64,000 nucleotides of DNA from Lachnospiraceae bacterium (GCA_023664705.1 JAMPFE010000008.1:48530-112529); one strand, 5' to 3'. Positions 7,321 to 16,708 are shown, counted from the first letter of the stretch. The notes: generated by a model not told the origin, from the sequence alone. Numbers and translations are program-made.

Positions 7321-8367
7321 ATGAGTGTTTCCGATTATTTGATTTTTGATGCGGAAAGCGGCACCTACATCGAAAATCCGGAACAGGCTGTTCGCGATGA
7401 TGTTGAAAAGCATCACTGGCTGAACGTCCTGAGAGCCGTGATAAAGGACTGGCGTTTGTACCTTATGCTCGTCCCGATGCTCGCGGTATTCCTGCTGTGG
7501 CGTTACTTGCCGATGTACGAGCTGCTGGGGTGCTTTAAGGTAACGGATAACATAAAGCCCGTTGCCGAGCAGTATTATTCGGGATTTTCCTATTTTAAGA
7601 CGCTGTTGGTGGGCACGGGCACGCTTACGACCGAGTTCTGGAGAGCTTTCAGAAATACGTTTCTGCTGAGCTTTTACGGTCTGTGCTTCGGCTTCCCGAT
7701 GCCGATAATCATCGCGCTGTTCTTCAACGAGATACGCTCGAACGTTATGCGCAGCATTTACCAAGTAATTACATATTTGCCGAAGTTTATGTCGACGGTC
7801 GTTATGACCTCGCTGGTTACGATGCTCGTAAAGCAGGGCTCGCTTACCTCGGGCACGGGTATCATTTCGCAGATGCTGATGCATATCGGCGTTATCAGCG
7901 AGCAGACGGCTTACGGCGGTCTTCTGAACGACCCGTCCTTCTTCAGGGCTATCTATCAGATAAGCGGTATCTGGGAGACGGCGGGCTACGACAGCATCGT
8001 GTTCTTCGCGGCTATCATCGCGATCTCGCCTACGAGCTATGAGGCGGCGCAGATAGACGGCGCGGGCAAGCTGGCGCAGATGAAATACGTCGTTTTGCCG
8101 AGTATTTTGTCGACTATCGTTATCATGCTTATCACGAGGATAGGTTCGCTGCTCAACATCGGATACGAGAAGGTCCTCCTTTTGTACAACACGAATACCT
8201 ATGTGACCGCGGACGTTGTTTCGACGTTCTCGCAAAGATACGGTATCGAGGGCACGATGAAGGGTCTCGCGTCCGCCGCCGAGATGATGAACAACGTTAT
8301 CGGAATGATGCTGGTTATCGGCGCTAATACGATCTCCCGCAAGGCTTCCGATGTATCACTCTACTAA
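7321..8367 (+). CDS. CUT1 sugar ABC transporter permease, LplB type
   Basis: First permease of an oligosaccharide importer; 348 residues. An unusual cytoplasmic N-terminal extension of about 45 residues (rich in Asp and Glu) precedes six transmembrane segments. The ATPase-docking EAA loop is clear (EAAQIDGAGKLAQMKYVVLP, about residue 241 onward). LplB-type permeases typically serve complex plant-polysaccharide fragments such as rhamnogalacturonan and pair with YtcP/LplC-type permeases. An AGGAGG ribosome site lies 11 bases upstream of the ATG. The next permease starts 11 bp after its stop. Confidence 0.9.
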   Translation: MSVSDYLIFDAESGTYIENPEQAVRDDVEKHHWLNVLRAVIKDWRLYLMLVPMLAVFLLWRYLPMYELLGCFKVTDNIKPVAEQYYSGFSYFKTLLVGTGTLTTEFWRAFRNTFLLSFYGLCFGFPMPIIIALFFNEIRSNVMRSIYQVITYLPKFMSTVVMTSLVTMLVKQGSLTSGTGIISQMLMHIGVISEQTAYGGLLNDPSFFRAIYQISGIWETAGYDSIVFFAAIIAISPTSYEAAQIDGAGKLAQMKYVVLPSILSTIVIMLITRIGSLLNIGYEKVLLLYNTNTYVTADVVSTFSQRYGIEGTMKGLASAAEMMNNVIGMMLVIGANTISRKASDVSLY

Positions 8368-8378
8368 AGAGGTATGCT

Positions 8379-9269
8379 ATGAAAAGACGACTTGAAGTTT
8401 CCGAGCTTATTTTCAAGATAATAAGCTATACGCTGCTTACGGTGTTCGCAATCTGCTGTCTGTATCCTTTCCTGTATACGATCTCGGCTTCGATAAGCGG
8501 CAGACACGCCGTTGACTACAACGAGCTCATACTGTTCCCGAAGGAGATACAGTTTGACGCGTTTTCGAGAATGTTCAACAACAATATGTTCTGGAACGCC
8601 TACACGAACACGCTGTTCCTGACGTTCTACGGAACTATCTGGGAGCTTATCCTTTCGATACTCGGCGCTTATGCGCTGTCCAAGAAGAGACTGCTGTTCC
8701 GCAAGGGCTTCAACTTCTTCTTAGTGTTCACGATGTGGTTCAGCGCGGGTCTTGTTCCGCAGTATTTGAACTACATAGCGACGAAAAAGGTTTTCAACGC
8801 CGCGGGCATTATGGACGACAAATGGCTGGTCGTTATCGCGATGGGCATGGCGGCGATGAACATCATCCTGCTGCGCAACTCGTTTGAGGGCGTGCCGAGT
8901 GAGATCGAGGAGGCGGCTATCGTTGACGGAGCGACCGAAATGCAGGTGCTCTGGAGGGTATATCTGCCGATGAGCAAGTCCATAATCGCGACGGTGACGC
9001 TGTTCTTCGCGATTTCGCGCTGGAACGGATACTTCTGGGCGAGACAAATGATCTCGAACGGCAACGAGCACCCGCTGATGGTATATATCCGTCTGAGACT
9101 TGAGGAATATACCGACCCTGAGAAGATGTCGGCGTGGAACGAGACGTATTCTTCGGACTCCGTTATCTACGCACTCATTGTCTGCTCGATAGTGCCCATA
9201 CTCATTATTTATCCCTTTATCCAGAAATATTTCGCAAAGGGCGTAAATGTCGGCGGCGTAAAGGAATAA
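8379..9269 (+). CDS. CUT1 sugar ABC transporter permease, YtcP/LplC type
   Basis: Second permease of the same importer; 296 residues, six membrane segments, first at about residues 12-35. The EAA loop reads EEAAIVDGATEMQVLWRVYLP. Family members form a heterodimer with an LplB-type partner, which is the gene just upstream. It is followed by two small hairpins and then the solute-binding lipoprotein. Confidence 0.9.
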   Translation: MKRRLEVSELIFKIISYTLLTVFAICCLYPFLYTISASISGRHAVDYNELILFPKEIQFDAFSRMFNNNMFWNAYTNTLFLTFYGTIWELILSILGAYALSKKRLLFRKGFNFFLVFTMWFSAGLVPQYLNYIATKKVFNAAGIMDDKWLVVIAMGMAAMNIILLRNSFEGVPSEIEEAAIVDGATEMQVLWRVYLPMSKSIIATVTLFFAISRWNGYFWARQMISNGNEHPLMVYIRLRLEEYTDPEKMSAWNETYSSDSVIYALIVCSIVPILIIYPFIQKYFAKGVNVGGVKE

Positions 9270-9283
9270 TATCACACATGATA

Positions 9284-9338
9284 ATCAGCCGCACTCCGCG
9301 GTTGATATATAAAAATGTTTAGCGGACATCCCGTCCGC
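9284..9338 (+). other. Two small hairpins between permease and binding-protein genes
   Basis: ATCAGCCGC (9284-9292) can pair with GCGGTTGAT (9298-9306), with one G-U pair, and GCGGAC (9322-9327) with GTCCGC (9333-9338). No T-tract follows. Intercistronic hairpins here could shield the 5' end of a processed binding-protein mRNA, which is usually needed in excess. Confidence 0.4.
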
Positions 9339-9370
9339 GAAAACACCAATTCCGAAGGAGGAACAACACA

Positions 9371-11584
9371 ATGAAGAAATCAAAACTTGCGGCTTCGCTG
9401 CTCGCAGTTACCGTTTCGCTTTCTACGTTGCTTGCGGGTTGTACGACAGTGCCCGATACCAGCAGCGGCGACAGCTCCTCTAGCTCGTCTAGCAGCAGCT
9501 CTTCTAACGGCGGCGGCAACACCGATAGCACAAGCAGTGATAACGGCGGCAACAGCGATCCCGCACCCGAGGCTCCCAAGCTTGAATACGCGTCGGGCAC
9601 CGTCCTCAGAATGGCGACGGGCTACAACAGCCCCGATACGGGTCTGTTCTTTGAGGCGACCTATATCGAGAGCAAGGGCAAGGATGGAGTTATCACGCTT
9701 GCGGACGGCAAGTCCTACAGCCCCGGCGACCTCAAGCCCACATGGGCGGCTATCGAAGAGCTGCTTGACGTGAAGTTCGAGAACAAGTATCAGGGCAGCA
9801 AGAACGCTTCTGCCGAGTGGGAGTACTGGAAGGAGCAGCTCGACCAGGTCGATATGGTCTGCGGTTCCGCGTCGGGTCTGAACGAGGCGGGCGCTGCGGG
9901 TCTGGTAGTTGACCTTGCGCAGTATCTTGACCAGATGCCCGATTTCAAGGCTTATCTGGACGCTAACCCCATCGTTCGTCTGTCTATCGCGGGCGACGAC
10001 GGTCAGGGCGGCATCGGCGGTATCTACTTCGCTCCGTATTTCGACGGCGTTGACGATATTGAGCGTATGCCTTTGATGAGAGTTGACTGGGTTCAGAAGC
10101 TGCTCGACGGCGACGGCGCTTTCGCGGCTGACAGCAGCGGAAACACTGCGGCTCCCGTTTATCAGCCTTACATGCCCACAAGCGGCAAGGTTCAGGTTCA
10201 GGTAGTTGAGAAGGACGGCAAGACCGTTAAGACTATCGAGAAGAACTACGACAAGGCGGGCAACATCGTTAAGAATATGAACGACGCGGGCTCCATGACG
10301 GGCGTTGACGCTGTAAATATGCTCCGCAAGTACATCGACGAGGCATATGACGGCTACTACGGAGCCACTCGTTCCGACCTGTTCTGCGGTCAGAACGCAG
10401 CTTGGGACGCAGACGAGCTCGTAGCTCTGGTTCGCTGCGTATGCGCTAACGCTCCCACGCTTAACGGCAAGGACAGCGTTCAGGGTATCTTCTCGCGTGA
10501 GGACGACAACAACCAGAGACGTGTTGATATGATGCGTTTCGCGGGCACTCTGTTCGGCGTTCGCGGCCTCGAGTCCAGAAAGGACTACCTGTATGTAGGC
10601 AACGACAACAAGCTTCATGACGCTCGTCAAGAGGAGGACGCTTACAAGGCGATGGAGATGATGAACGCTCTTACTCAGGAGGGTCTTATCTCCAAGTCCT
10701 TTATTGACATGTCCAAGGAGTCTACGCAGACGATGCTGGAGAACGACCTCGGCTTTATGCACTACGACTACAACCAGACGCAGACCGCTTACAACGCTAC
10801 CAAGCTGCAGGACGGCGAGATGTATATGGCGGTTATGGTTCCCGTTGCTCGTTGGAACGACGGCACGGGCGAGCAGTACATGAGATTTACCGAGTCCTGG
10901 CGTTCCGTTAAGACCGACGCATGGGCTATCTCCAAGGCCGGCGTAGAGGGCAACACGGATAAGCTGAACGCGGCTCTGTCCCTCATCAACTACGCTTTCA
11001 GCGAGGAAGGTCAGATCATGATGTCCTACGGTCCCGAGGTATTCAGAAAGTCCTCGACGTTCACTTTCAACGGCAAGGAAATGCCCGAGATATCCGACGC
11101 GGCTTATGAAGAGCTTTGGGCGAAGGAGAACGGCAACTACACCAACTACGGTCGTAAGTGCCTCGGCTCTACGCTGAGCTTCGTTAAGAGCCAGGCGTTT
11201 GAGTATCAGTGCACACACGAGGTCGGCAAGATAGGCGCGGGCTACATCTCCAACGCTATCGCCGCGGGCACTATCAAGCACCCCGAGCTGGCGCTTGCCG
11301 ATAATCCTTGGTACACCTCCGTTCCTACGGTTCTTCCGCTTACCAAGGCCGAGAACGATACTATCGCAGGTTACACAGAGCTCGGCTCCAACGGTAAGTT
11401 CAGCACCTCCAAGGAACAGAGCAACCTCTTTGTTGACATCATCGTAAAGGGTTATTCCGGCGAGGGCACGGGCTCCGCGGCAGAGTGCGCGGCTACCGTT
11501 GCGAACAGCTGGAACGGCGCTCAGTATCTTTCGCTCAACCAGGGCGCATGGGATATTCTGGTTGACGAGTTTGCAAACCTTTAA
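9371..11584 (+). CDS. Extracellular solute-binding lipoprotein of the pectin-oligomer importer
   Basis: The substrate-capturing component of the ABC importer, tethered outside the membrane. The lipoprotein signal peptide ends in a lipobox (TLLAGC, Cys near residue 19) followed by a Ser/Gly/Asn-rich flexible linker (about residues 28-60). The mature part is a family 1 / LipO-type binding protein; at 737 residues it is longer than the usual 430-560, as expected for a protein that binds larger oligosaccharides. Codon use (frequent GCT, CGT and AAG) looks more optimised than in neighbouring genes, consistent with high expression. A GGAGG site lies 9 bases upstream. The substrate is inferred from the adjacent pectin enzymes, not from the protein itself. 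Confidence 0.9.
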   Translation: MKKSKLAASLLAVTVSLSTLLAGCTTVPDTSSGDSSSSSSSSSSSNGGGNTDSTSSDNGGNSDPAPEAPKLEYASGTVLRMATGYNSPDTGLFFEATYIESKGKDGVITLADGKSYSPGDLKPTWAAIEELLDVKFENKYQGSKNASAEWEYWKEQLDQVDMVCGSASGLNEAGAAGLVVDLAQYLDQMPDFKAYLDANPIVRLSIAGDDGQGGIGGIYFAPYFDGVDDIERMPLMRVDWVQKLLDGDGAFAADSSGNTAAPVYQPYMPTSGKVQVQVVEKDGKTVKTIEKNYDKAGNIVKNMNDAGSMTGVDAVNMLRKYIDEAYDGYYGATRSDLFCGQNAAWDADELVALVRCVCANAPTLNGKDSVQGIFSREDDNNQRRVDMMRFAGTLFGVRGLESRKDYLYVGNDNKLHDARQEEDAYKAMEMMNALTQEGLISKSFIDMSKESTQTMLENDLGFMHYDYNQTQTAYNATKLQDGEMYMAVMVPVARWNDGTGEQYMRFTESWRSVKTDAWAISKAGVEGNTDKLNAALSLINYAFSEEGQIMMSYGPEVFRKSSTFTFNGKEMPEISDAAYEELWAKENGNYTNYGRKCLGSTLSFVKSQAFEYQCTHEVGKIGAGYISNAIAAGTIKHPELALADNPWYTSVPTVLPLTKAENDTIAGYTELGSNGKFSTSKEQSNLFVDIIVKGYSGEGTGSAAECAATVANSWNGAQYLSLNQGAWDILVDEFANL

Positions 11585-11642
11585 TTTCACGGCATTATTC
11601 CTTAATTAGCGCAAAGCCGTTTTACGGTTTTGGAAATCCACG

Positions 11643-11686
11643 TTATGTTATCGAGGGGGAGAAGTCCTCTCCCCCTCTCAACATAA
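11643..11686 (+). other. Strong hairpin after the binding-protein gene
   Basis: Outer arms TTATGTT (11643-11649) and AACATAA (11680-11686); inner arms GAGGGGGAGA (11653-11662) and TCTCCCCCTC (11668-11677). No T-run follows and the ribosome site of the next gene starts directly after it. This fits an mRNA-stabilising or processing hairpin that raises binding-protein levels over downstream genes. Confidence 0.65.
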
Positions 11687-11698
11687 AGGAAGGTCTGT

Positions 11699-12289
11699 AT
11701 GTATAAGAAACAAATGATTTTTCAGCGCATAGTGTGCTACGCGATGCTTATTGCAGCCGCTTTGGTATTCGTCTATTCTTTGGGTCTTATGACCGATCTT
11801 TATGATGCCCTGTACACAACCATACGCAGTCCAAGCAATTTGGACAGAACTACTGTTACGGGCTCCAGGCTATACTACGATATGCAGGGTTTCAACGGAC
11901 AGTTCACGAATATATCGGTTATCCTTATTCTCGTGACGCTGTTTTTGTTCGTTACAAATACTCATTCCCGCAGGAAATACTACATCGGCAACTTTGTCGC
12001 GGTGGGTCTGTCTGCGGTATGCAACATAGGTGTGTCCGTGTGGACGCTCGGTCAGCTGGCAGTGTATAAGGAACAGTTCCTTCAGATCGATTTCGAGGCG
12101 CTTAAAACTCACTCGGAAACGATGAACACGCTTTACACCGACTCGACCTTCTGGTTCGATGTAAGCTACGGGGTCTTCGGGCTTCTGCTCCTTTTGACGG
12201 TGCTCCTTGTTGTTAATTTGATTTTGAAACTAATCGTGATGAAAGAAGAGAAGCGTCTTATCGGCAGCAGAAAGGATGTGAGAGCATGA
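11699..12289 (+). CDS. Four-helix membrane protein of the importer operon, function unknown (1 of 4)
   Basis: A 196-residue protein with four predicted membrane helices (about 13-32, 72-89, 96-118 and 157-180) and an external loop of about 40 residues between helices 1 and 2. The C-terminus is basic (KEEKRLIGSRKDVRA), so probably cytoplasmic. I do not recognise the family. It lies between the binding protein and the importer ATPase and overlaps the next membrane gene by 4 bp (ATGA), indicating coupled translation. Its role is likely tied to the importer, but nothing in the sequence shows how. Confidence 0.75.
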   Translation: MYKKQMIFQRIVCYAMLIAAALVFVYSLGLMTDLYDALYTTIRSPSNLDRTTVTGSRLYYDMQGFNGQFTNISVILILVTLFLFVTNTHSRRKYYIGNFVAVGLSAVCNIGVSVWTLGQLAVYKEQFLQIDFEALKTHSETMNTLYTDSTFWFDVSYGVFGLLLLLTVLLVVNLILKLIVMKEEKRLIGSRKDVRA

Positions 12290-12789
12290 TCAATTTCAAC
12301 AGCGAGGAGATGGTCAAAAGAGACCGCCTCAGATACACCAAGAACAAGCTCTCCGCTAACCTTACGCTGCTGGCGATTTTGGTGAACGCGTTCTATTTCG
12401 TCAGTATCTATAAATCCGATGTGGGCTCGTATTATTACCGCTACATTATCGGAATTTCCGTTCTTTACAATCTGATCTTTATGCTTGTGGCTTTCCTTGC
12501 CGAGGAGGGCGTTAAGTCATATAAGCTCGGCTATTCGTTTGTTCTCATAGCGATAGGCTTGGGGCAATTTATCCGCATGTTCATCATACCCATGGACGCT
12601 CACAACACGACGTTTGCGAGCGGCGGCACGGAGACCGTGGTAATGGAGGGCGTGCAGTTCATTTACGTGAGCGTTTTGCTGATAGCGTCCGGAGTATTGT
12701 GCATAGTTGCGGGAATAATCAACATCGCCAAGTCCCGCGCGCTCAAGGAGCATCAGGCAGAAATCGATAAAAAAGCAAAAGGGAGCTAG
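12286..12789 (+). CDS. Four-helix membrane protein of the importer operon, function unknown (2 of 4)
   Basis: 167 residues with four predicted helices (about 25-43, 53-74, 82-101 and 125-147). A basic N-terminal segment (MVKRDRLRYTKNK) and a Lys-rich C-terminus suggest both ends are cytoplasmic. No recognised family. It starts inside the stop of the previous gene and ends 2 bp before the ATPase gene, so the three are tightly coupled. Confidence 0.75.
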   Translation: MINFNSEEMVKRDRLRYTKNKLSANLTLLAILVNAFYFVSIYKSDVGSYYYRYIIGISVLYNLIFMLVAFLAEEGVKSYKLGYSFVLIAIGLGQFIRMFIIPMDAHNTTFASGGTETVVMEGVQFIYVSVLLIASGVLCIVAGIINIAKSRALKEHQAEIDKKAKGS

Positions 12790-12791
12790 TC

Positions 12792-13856
12792 ATGAGTGAT
12801 TTAAAATTACAGCATCTCGACAAGATCTATGACAACAAAGTCCAGGCGGTTTTCGATTTTAATCTTGACGTGAGAAACGGCGAGTTTATCGTGCTTGTCG
12901 GACCGTCGGGCTGCGGAAAATCAACGACGCTCCGTATGGTTGCGGGTCTTGAGGATATTTCCGCGGGCAATCTGATCATCGACGGCAAGGACGTTACGAA
13001 GATGCCGCCCAAGGACCGCGATATTGCCATGGTTTTTCAGAACTATGCGCTGTACGGGCATATGACGATCTATGAGAACATGGCGTTTTCGCTTATGCTG
13101 CGCAAGGAAAACAAGAACGAAATTCACCAGAAGGTGCTGTCGGCTGCCGAGATGCTCGGGCTTACAGACCAGCTGAACAAGAAGCCGAGCCAACTTTCGG
13201 GCGGTCAGCGGCAGAGAGTTGCCATGGGGCGCGCTATCGTGCGCACGCCGAAGGTATTCCTCTTTGACGAGCCGCTGTCGAACCTCGACGCGAAGCTCCG
13301 CGGGGCGACGCGCCGCGAGATACTGCTCCTGCATAAGAGGCTCCGCGCGACGATGCTCTACGTAACGCACGACCAGACCGAGGCGCTTACGCTTGCGGAC
13401 AGGATCGTATGTATGTCTATGGGGCACGTTCAGCAGGTGGGAACTCCTCTCGAGCTGTACGATACGCCCGCGAACCTCTTCGTGGCGGGCTTTATCGGGC
13501 TTCCGCCGATGAACTTCTTCGACGTTGACGTGAAGGACGGCGAGCTTATCTGCGACAGCTTTAAGGTGCCGCTCGCTCCCGAGGAAAAGGGCGCGCTTGA
13601 GCGCTACGAGGGCAGGACGATAACGCTGGGGGTTCGCCCCGAGGACGTTGCCGAGGGCGGAGACGTGAGCGTGAACGTGTTCTCGAACGAAAATCTGGGA
13701 CAGACCACGCTTGTAAACGGCGTTGTCGGAAAGCACAGGATAACCTGTAAATTCCGCGAGTGGTGTACTTACAATGCAGGCGATACGGTAAACGTTTCTT
13801 TCAAGAAAAAGCATTTCTTCGATAAGAACACGACCGACGCTATCAGTTTAAGATAA
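12792..13856 (+). CDS. Sugar ABC transporter ATPase (UgpC/MsmX type)
   Basis: Nucleotide-binding subunit that powers CUT1 sugar importers. 354 residues: Walker A GPSGCGKST, Q-loop in FQNYAL, signature LSGGQRQRVA, Walker B VFLFDEPLSNLD and H-loop YVTHDQTEA, followed by a C-terminal regulatory OB-type domain from about residue 235. Many LplABC-type importers lack a linked ATPase and borrow a general MsmX protein; here one is encoded in the operon, embedded among four unfamiliar membrane proteins. A second copy of the family lies at 25298-26404. Confidence 0.93.
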   Translation: MSDLKLQHLDKIYDNKVQAVFDFNLDVRNGEFIVLVGPSGCGKSTTLRMVAGLEDISAGNLIIDGKDVTKMPPKDRDIAMVFQNYALYGHMTIYENMAFSLMLRKENKNEIHQKVLSAAEMLGLTDQLNKKPSQLSGGQRQRVAMGRAIVRTPKVFLFDEPLSNLDAKLRGATRREILLLHKRLRATMLYVTHDQTEALTLADRIVCMSMGHVQQVGTPLELYDTPANLFVAGFIGLPPMNFFDVDVKDGELICDSFKVPLAPEEKGALERYEGRTITLGVRPEDVAEGGDVSVNVFSNENLGQTTLVNGVVGKHRITCKFREWCTYNAGDTVNVSFKKKHFFDKNTTDAISLR

Positions 13857-13869
13857 GGAGGCGCGACAG

Positions 13870-14448
13870 ATGGCACAAAAAACGTCCGCCAAACCGAGGC
13901 GGGGAATCAAAGAGTTTTTCCGCAAGATCATTGTTTCTCTGAAACGCTCTCCGCAGAATATAGCGATGCTGGTGCTTGCCGCGGCGTTCATCGTTTATTC
14001 GCTCAACCTTACGTCCATAGCGAATACCACGGCGAAGGTAAATCTGGCGAATATGGGTCAATGCGAGTTTGCGGCGATGCTGTTCTCCATTCTTGCGTTC
14101 GTGTGCTTCCTCAGAGCGTTTCCGAAGCGCCAGAAGCCGAGCTACGTTATGATAGCGCTCGTGTTTGTGATGATGGCGCTGCTGGTATTTGTTGACATCG
14201 TTTACTATACCCGCATAATCGAGGCTGTTACGCGTACCGACCCGCAGCCTATCGCGATCACTGCCGATACGGCGTACATCGCCATTGCGCAGAATGTCGT
14301 GGTGGTGCACATCATTCTCATTGCGGCGGCTGCCGTGCTGCTTGCCGCGCTCCCCGTTTATTCCAAGATGATCAGGAAGATCAACACGTCTATCGACGTT
14401 GAGGACAACGGCGAGCTGGAGGTTATCGATATTTCGGGCGAAGACTAA
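13870..14448 (+). CDS. Four-helix membrane protein of the importer operon, function unknown (3 of 4)
   Basis: 192 residues. A basic N-terminal region (KPRRGIKEFFRKIIVSLKRS) precedes four predicted helices (about 31-47, 67-84, 92-113 and 141-163) and an acidic C-terminal tail (DVEDNGELEVIDISGED). No family recognised. It starts 13 bp after the ATPase stop with a GGAGG site. A hairpin (14453-14499) separates it from the fourth member. Confidence 0.75.
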   Translation: MAQKTSAKPRRGIKEFFRKIIVSLKRSPQNIAMLVLAAAFIVYSLNLTSIANTTAKVNLANMGQCEFAAMLFSILAFVCFLRAFPKRQKPSYVMIALVFVMMALLVFVDIVYYTRIIEAVTRTDPQPIAITADTAYIAIAQNVVVVHIILIAAAAVLLAALPVYSKMIRKINTSIDVEDNGELEVIDISGED

Positions 14449-14452
14449 TATT

Positions 14453-14499
14453 CAATGACGAAGCAACAGCAGTCCGCGAGGCTGTTGTTGCTTTCATTG
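14453..14499 (+). other. Intercistronic hairpin
   Basis: CAATGA (14453-14458) pairs with TCATTG (14494-14499), and AAGCAACAGC (14461-14470) with GCTGTTG...GCTT across a 3-base bulge. No T-tract, so more likely a processing or stability element than a terminator. Confidence 0.4.
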
Positions 14500-14518
14500 C
14501 AAATAAGGATAGGCGTTT

Positions 14519-15151
14519 ATGGCTAAGAAATCAAGTGAAAAAAAGAAAACGGAAACGACTGCCGCGGAAAATTATTACGATTTGAAGATCGACGCGGTAG
14601 ACAGGCTCGTAAACGCAAAGGACGCGCCCGAGGTTTCCGAGGCTGAAATACGCAAATACACCTCAAAGGGCAAATTTCATATTCCATCGTGGCTCAAGAT
14701 TTTGTTTATAAAATTTTGGTTCAGCGGCGCAATTTGTTATTTCTTCCTTTGGGGTTTAGGTTTGTATCTGCAAAATCTCGACCTTATGGTCGCGCTCGCG
14801 ATAGGGCTCGGGCTCGCGACGGACCTTATGGTAAATCATATTCTCCACACGTTTGAGCCTACCGAGGGCGCGTACGACAAGTGGATGATGATTCCGTTCA
14901 AGAAGTTCTGGTCGATTTTTCTGAACGTCCTGTACGCGGGTCTGATATTGTTCTGCGTGATACAGGCGTACAACGTCATAAACACAATTCTCGTAGGCGA
15001 CGTGGACGCGGCGGAGACCGTTGCCGTGGGCGTGGAGCCGCTGCTGTTCGGGCTGCTCTATATGGGCTTCGATATGCTCTTTATCACGATAAAGAACACG
15101 ATGGTGAAGATATTCCGCGACGCGGAAAAGAAGGTTTCGGGAAATAAGTAA
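14519..15151 (+). CDS. Four-helix membrane protein of the importer operon, function unknown (4 of 4)
   Basis: 210 residues. A charged cytoplasmic N-terminus of about 55 residues (KKSSEKKKTETT, then an acidic helix) precedes four predicted helices (about 58-80, 88-108, 130-153 and 172-192). The segment MMIPFKKFWSIFLNVLYAG recalls a two-helix hairpin in small 2TM-type membrane domains, but I cannot assign a family. It ends 13 bp before the GH28 start, linking the importer cluster to the hydrolases. Confidence 0.75.
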   Translation: MAKKSSEKKKTETTAAENYYDLKIDAVDRLVNAKDAPEVSEAEIRKYTSKGKFHIPSWLKILFIKFWFSGAICYFFLWGLGLYLQNLDLMVALAIGLGLATDLMVNHILHTFEPTEGAYDKWMMIPFKKFWSIFLNVLYAGLILFCVIQAYNVINTILVGDVDAAETVAVGVEPLLFGLLYMGFDMLFITIKNTMVKIFRDAEKKVSGNK

Positions 15152-15164
15152 GTTGGGAGATAAT

Positions 15165-16706
15165 ATGATAAACGTATTGTACGCGGGCTCCGTTTCCGCA
15201 TGCTTTGAGCTTGAAAACAACACCCCGTATTACAGCGGGGAGGAATATACCGTAAGGCTGAACGGCGAGGAGGTCATGACGTCCGACAGGAACGTCTTTT
15301 CGCTCTATCCGCTGAAGCCGAATACGGAATACACGGTCGAGGTGGACGGGCACGAGCCCGTGAAATTCACGACGATAAGCGAGGCTTGCGCGGTGAGCGT
15401 GAAGGACTTCGGCGCTGTCGGAGACGGCGAGCACGACGACACCGAGAGCATACAGACCGCGGTGAACTGCCTGCCCGAGGGAGGGCGGCTGTATTTCCCC
15501 GAGGGGACGTACAGCACCGCGCCGATAAACCTGAAGAGCCACGTCACGCTCGACTTCGCGGAGGGCGCGACGCTGCTAGGCTCGACGGACGTTTCGCGGT
15601 ACCCCGTTATCCCGGGGACGGTCACGGACATCGTGACGGGCGAGGAGATCCACACGGGCACATGGGAGGGCAACGCGATACCTATGCATCAGGCGCTGCT
15701 GTTCGCGGAGTACGCGTGCGATATCAGCATAGTCGGAAAGGGCACGGTTGACGGAAACGCGCAGAACAGCGAGTGGTGGGTAAACGTCAAGGAGAGAACG
15801 ACGGGCAGACCGCGGCTGCTCTTCTTCAACCGCTGCACGGGCGTTACGGTGCACGGGATCACGGCGCAGAACGCCGCAAGCTGGCAGCTGCACCCGTATT
15901 TCTCGCAAAATCTGAATTTTCTGGACGTTTCGATAAACGCGCCGAAGGACAGCCCGAACACGGACGCGCTCGACCCCGAGGCTTGCGACAACGTGAACAT
16001 CATCGGCTGCAAGTTCAGCGTCGGCGACGACTGCATTGCGATAAAATCGGGCAAGATAGAGCTCGGGCGCAAGTTCAAGCAGCCTGCGGATCATCACACG
16101 ATACGCAACTGCATTATGCAGTTCGGGCACGGCGCTATCACGCTCGGCAGCGAAATGGCGGGCGGCGTTAAGAACCTCACCGTGAACCGCTGCATTTTCG
16201 CGCACACCGACCGCGGACTGCGCATTAAAACGCGCCGCGGACGCGGAAAGGACGCGGTGATCGACGGCGTGCTGTTCGAGAACATCAAGATGGACGGCGT
16301 TCTTACGCCTATCGTTATCAATATGTGGTATAACTGCTGCGACCCCGACCGCTTTTCCGAGTACAACACAACGCGCGAAAAGCTCCCCGTGGACGACAGA
16401 ACGCCCTATCTCGGGAAATTTACGTTCCGCGATATGGACTGCGAGAACTGCCACGTTGCGGCGTGCTACTGCGACGGGCTGCCCGAAATGCCCATCGAGG
16501 AGGTCACTGTGGAGAATATTAAATTCACCTACGACCCCGAGGCAAAGGCGGGCTATCCGTCGATGAAGAACAACAACGTTGAGATGTGCCGCGGCGGAAT
16601 GTATTTTGACAATGTAAAGAAGCTTATCGTGAGGAACGTCAGGGTCGACGGCTGCGACGGCGAGCCGCTTATGGCGAACAACGTTGACGAGCTTATAAAG
16701 GAGTAA
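15165..16706 (+). CDS. Polygalacturonase (GH28), cytoplasmic
   Basis: Cuts alpha-1,4 links in de-esterified polygalacturonate. 513 residues with no signal peptide: an N-terminal fibronectin III-like domain (about 1-75), then a right-handed beta-helix. All GH28 catalytic blocks are present: NTDALDPEAC (about 264), GDDCIAIKSG (about 286), GHGAITLGSE (about 321) and RIKTRRGRG (about 352). The N-terminal domain is typical of exo-acting bacterial members, which fits processing of short imported chains. The ATG at 15165 is preferred to the TTG at 15153 because GGGAGA lies 4 bases before it. It sits 2 bp before GH105 in the same unit. Confidence 0.92.
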   Translation: MINVLYAGSVSACFELENNTPYYSGEEYTVRLNGEEVMTSDRNVFSLYPLKPNTEYTVEVDGHEPVKFTTISEACAVSVKDFGAVGDGEHDDTESIQTAVNCLPEGGRLYFPEGTYSTAPINLKSHVTLDFAEGATLLGSTDVSRYPVIPGTVTDIVTGEEIHTGTWEGNAIPMHQALLFAEYACDISIVGKGTVDGNAQNSEWWVNVKERTTGRPRLLFFNRCTGVTVHGITAQNAASWQLHPYFSQNLNFLDVSINAPKDSPNTDALDPEACDNVNIIGCKFSVGDDCIAIKSGKIELGRKFKQPADHHTIRNCIMQFGHGAITLGSEMAGGVKNLTVNRCIFAHTDRGLRIKTRRGRGKDAVIDGVLFENIKMDGVLTPIVINMWYNCCDPDRFSEYNTTREKLPVDDRTPYLGKFTFRDMDCENCHVAACYCDGLPEMPIEEVTVENIKFTYDPEAKAGYPSMKNNNVEMCRGGMYFDNVKKLIVRNVRVDGCDGEPLMANNVDELIKE

Positions 16707-16708
16707 CG

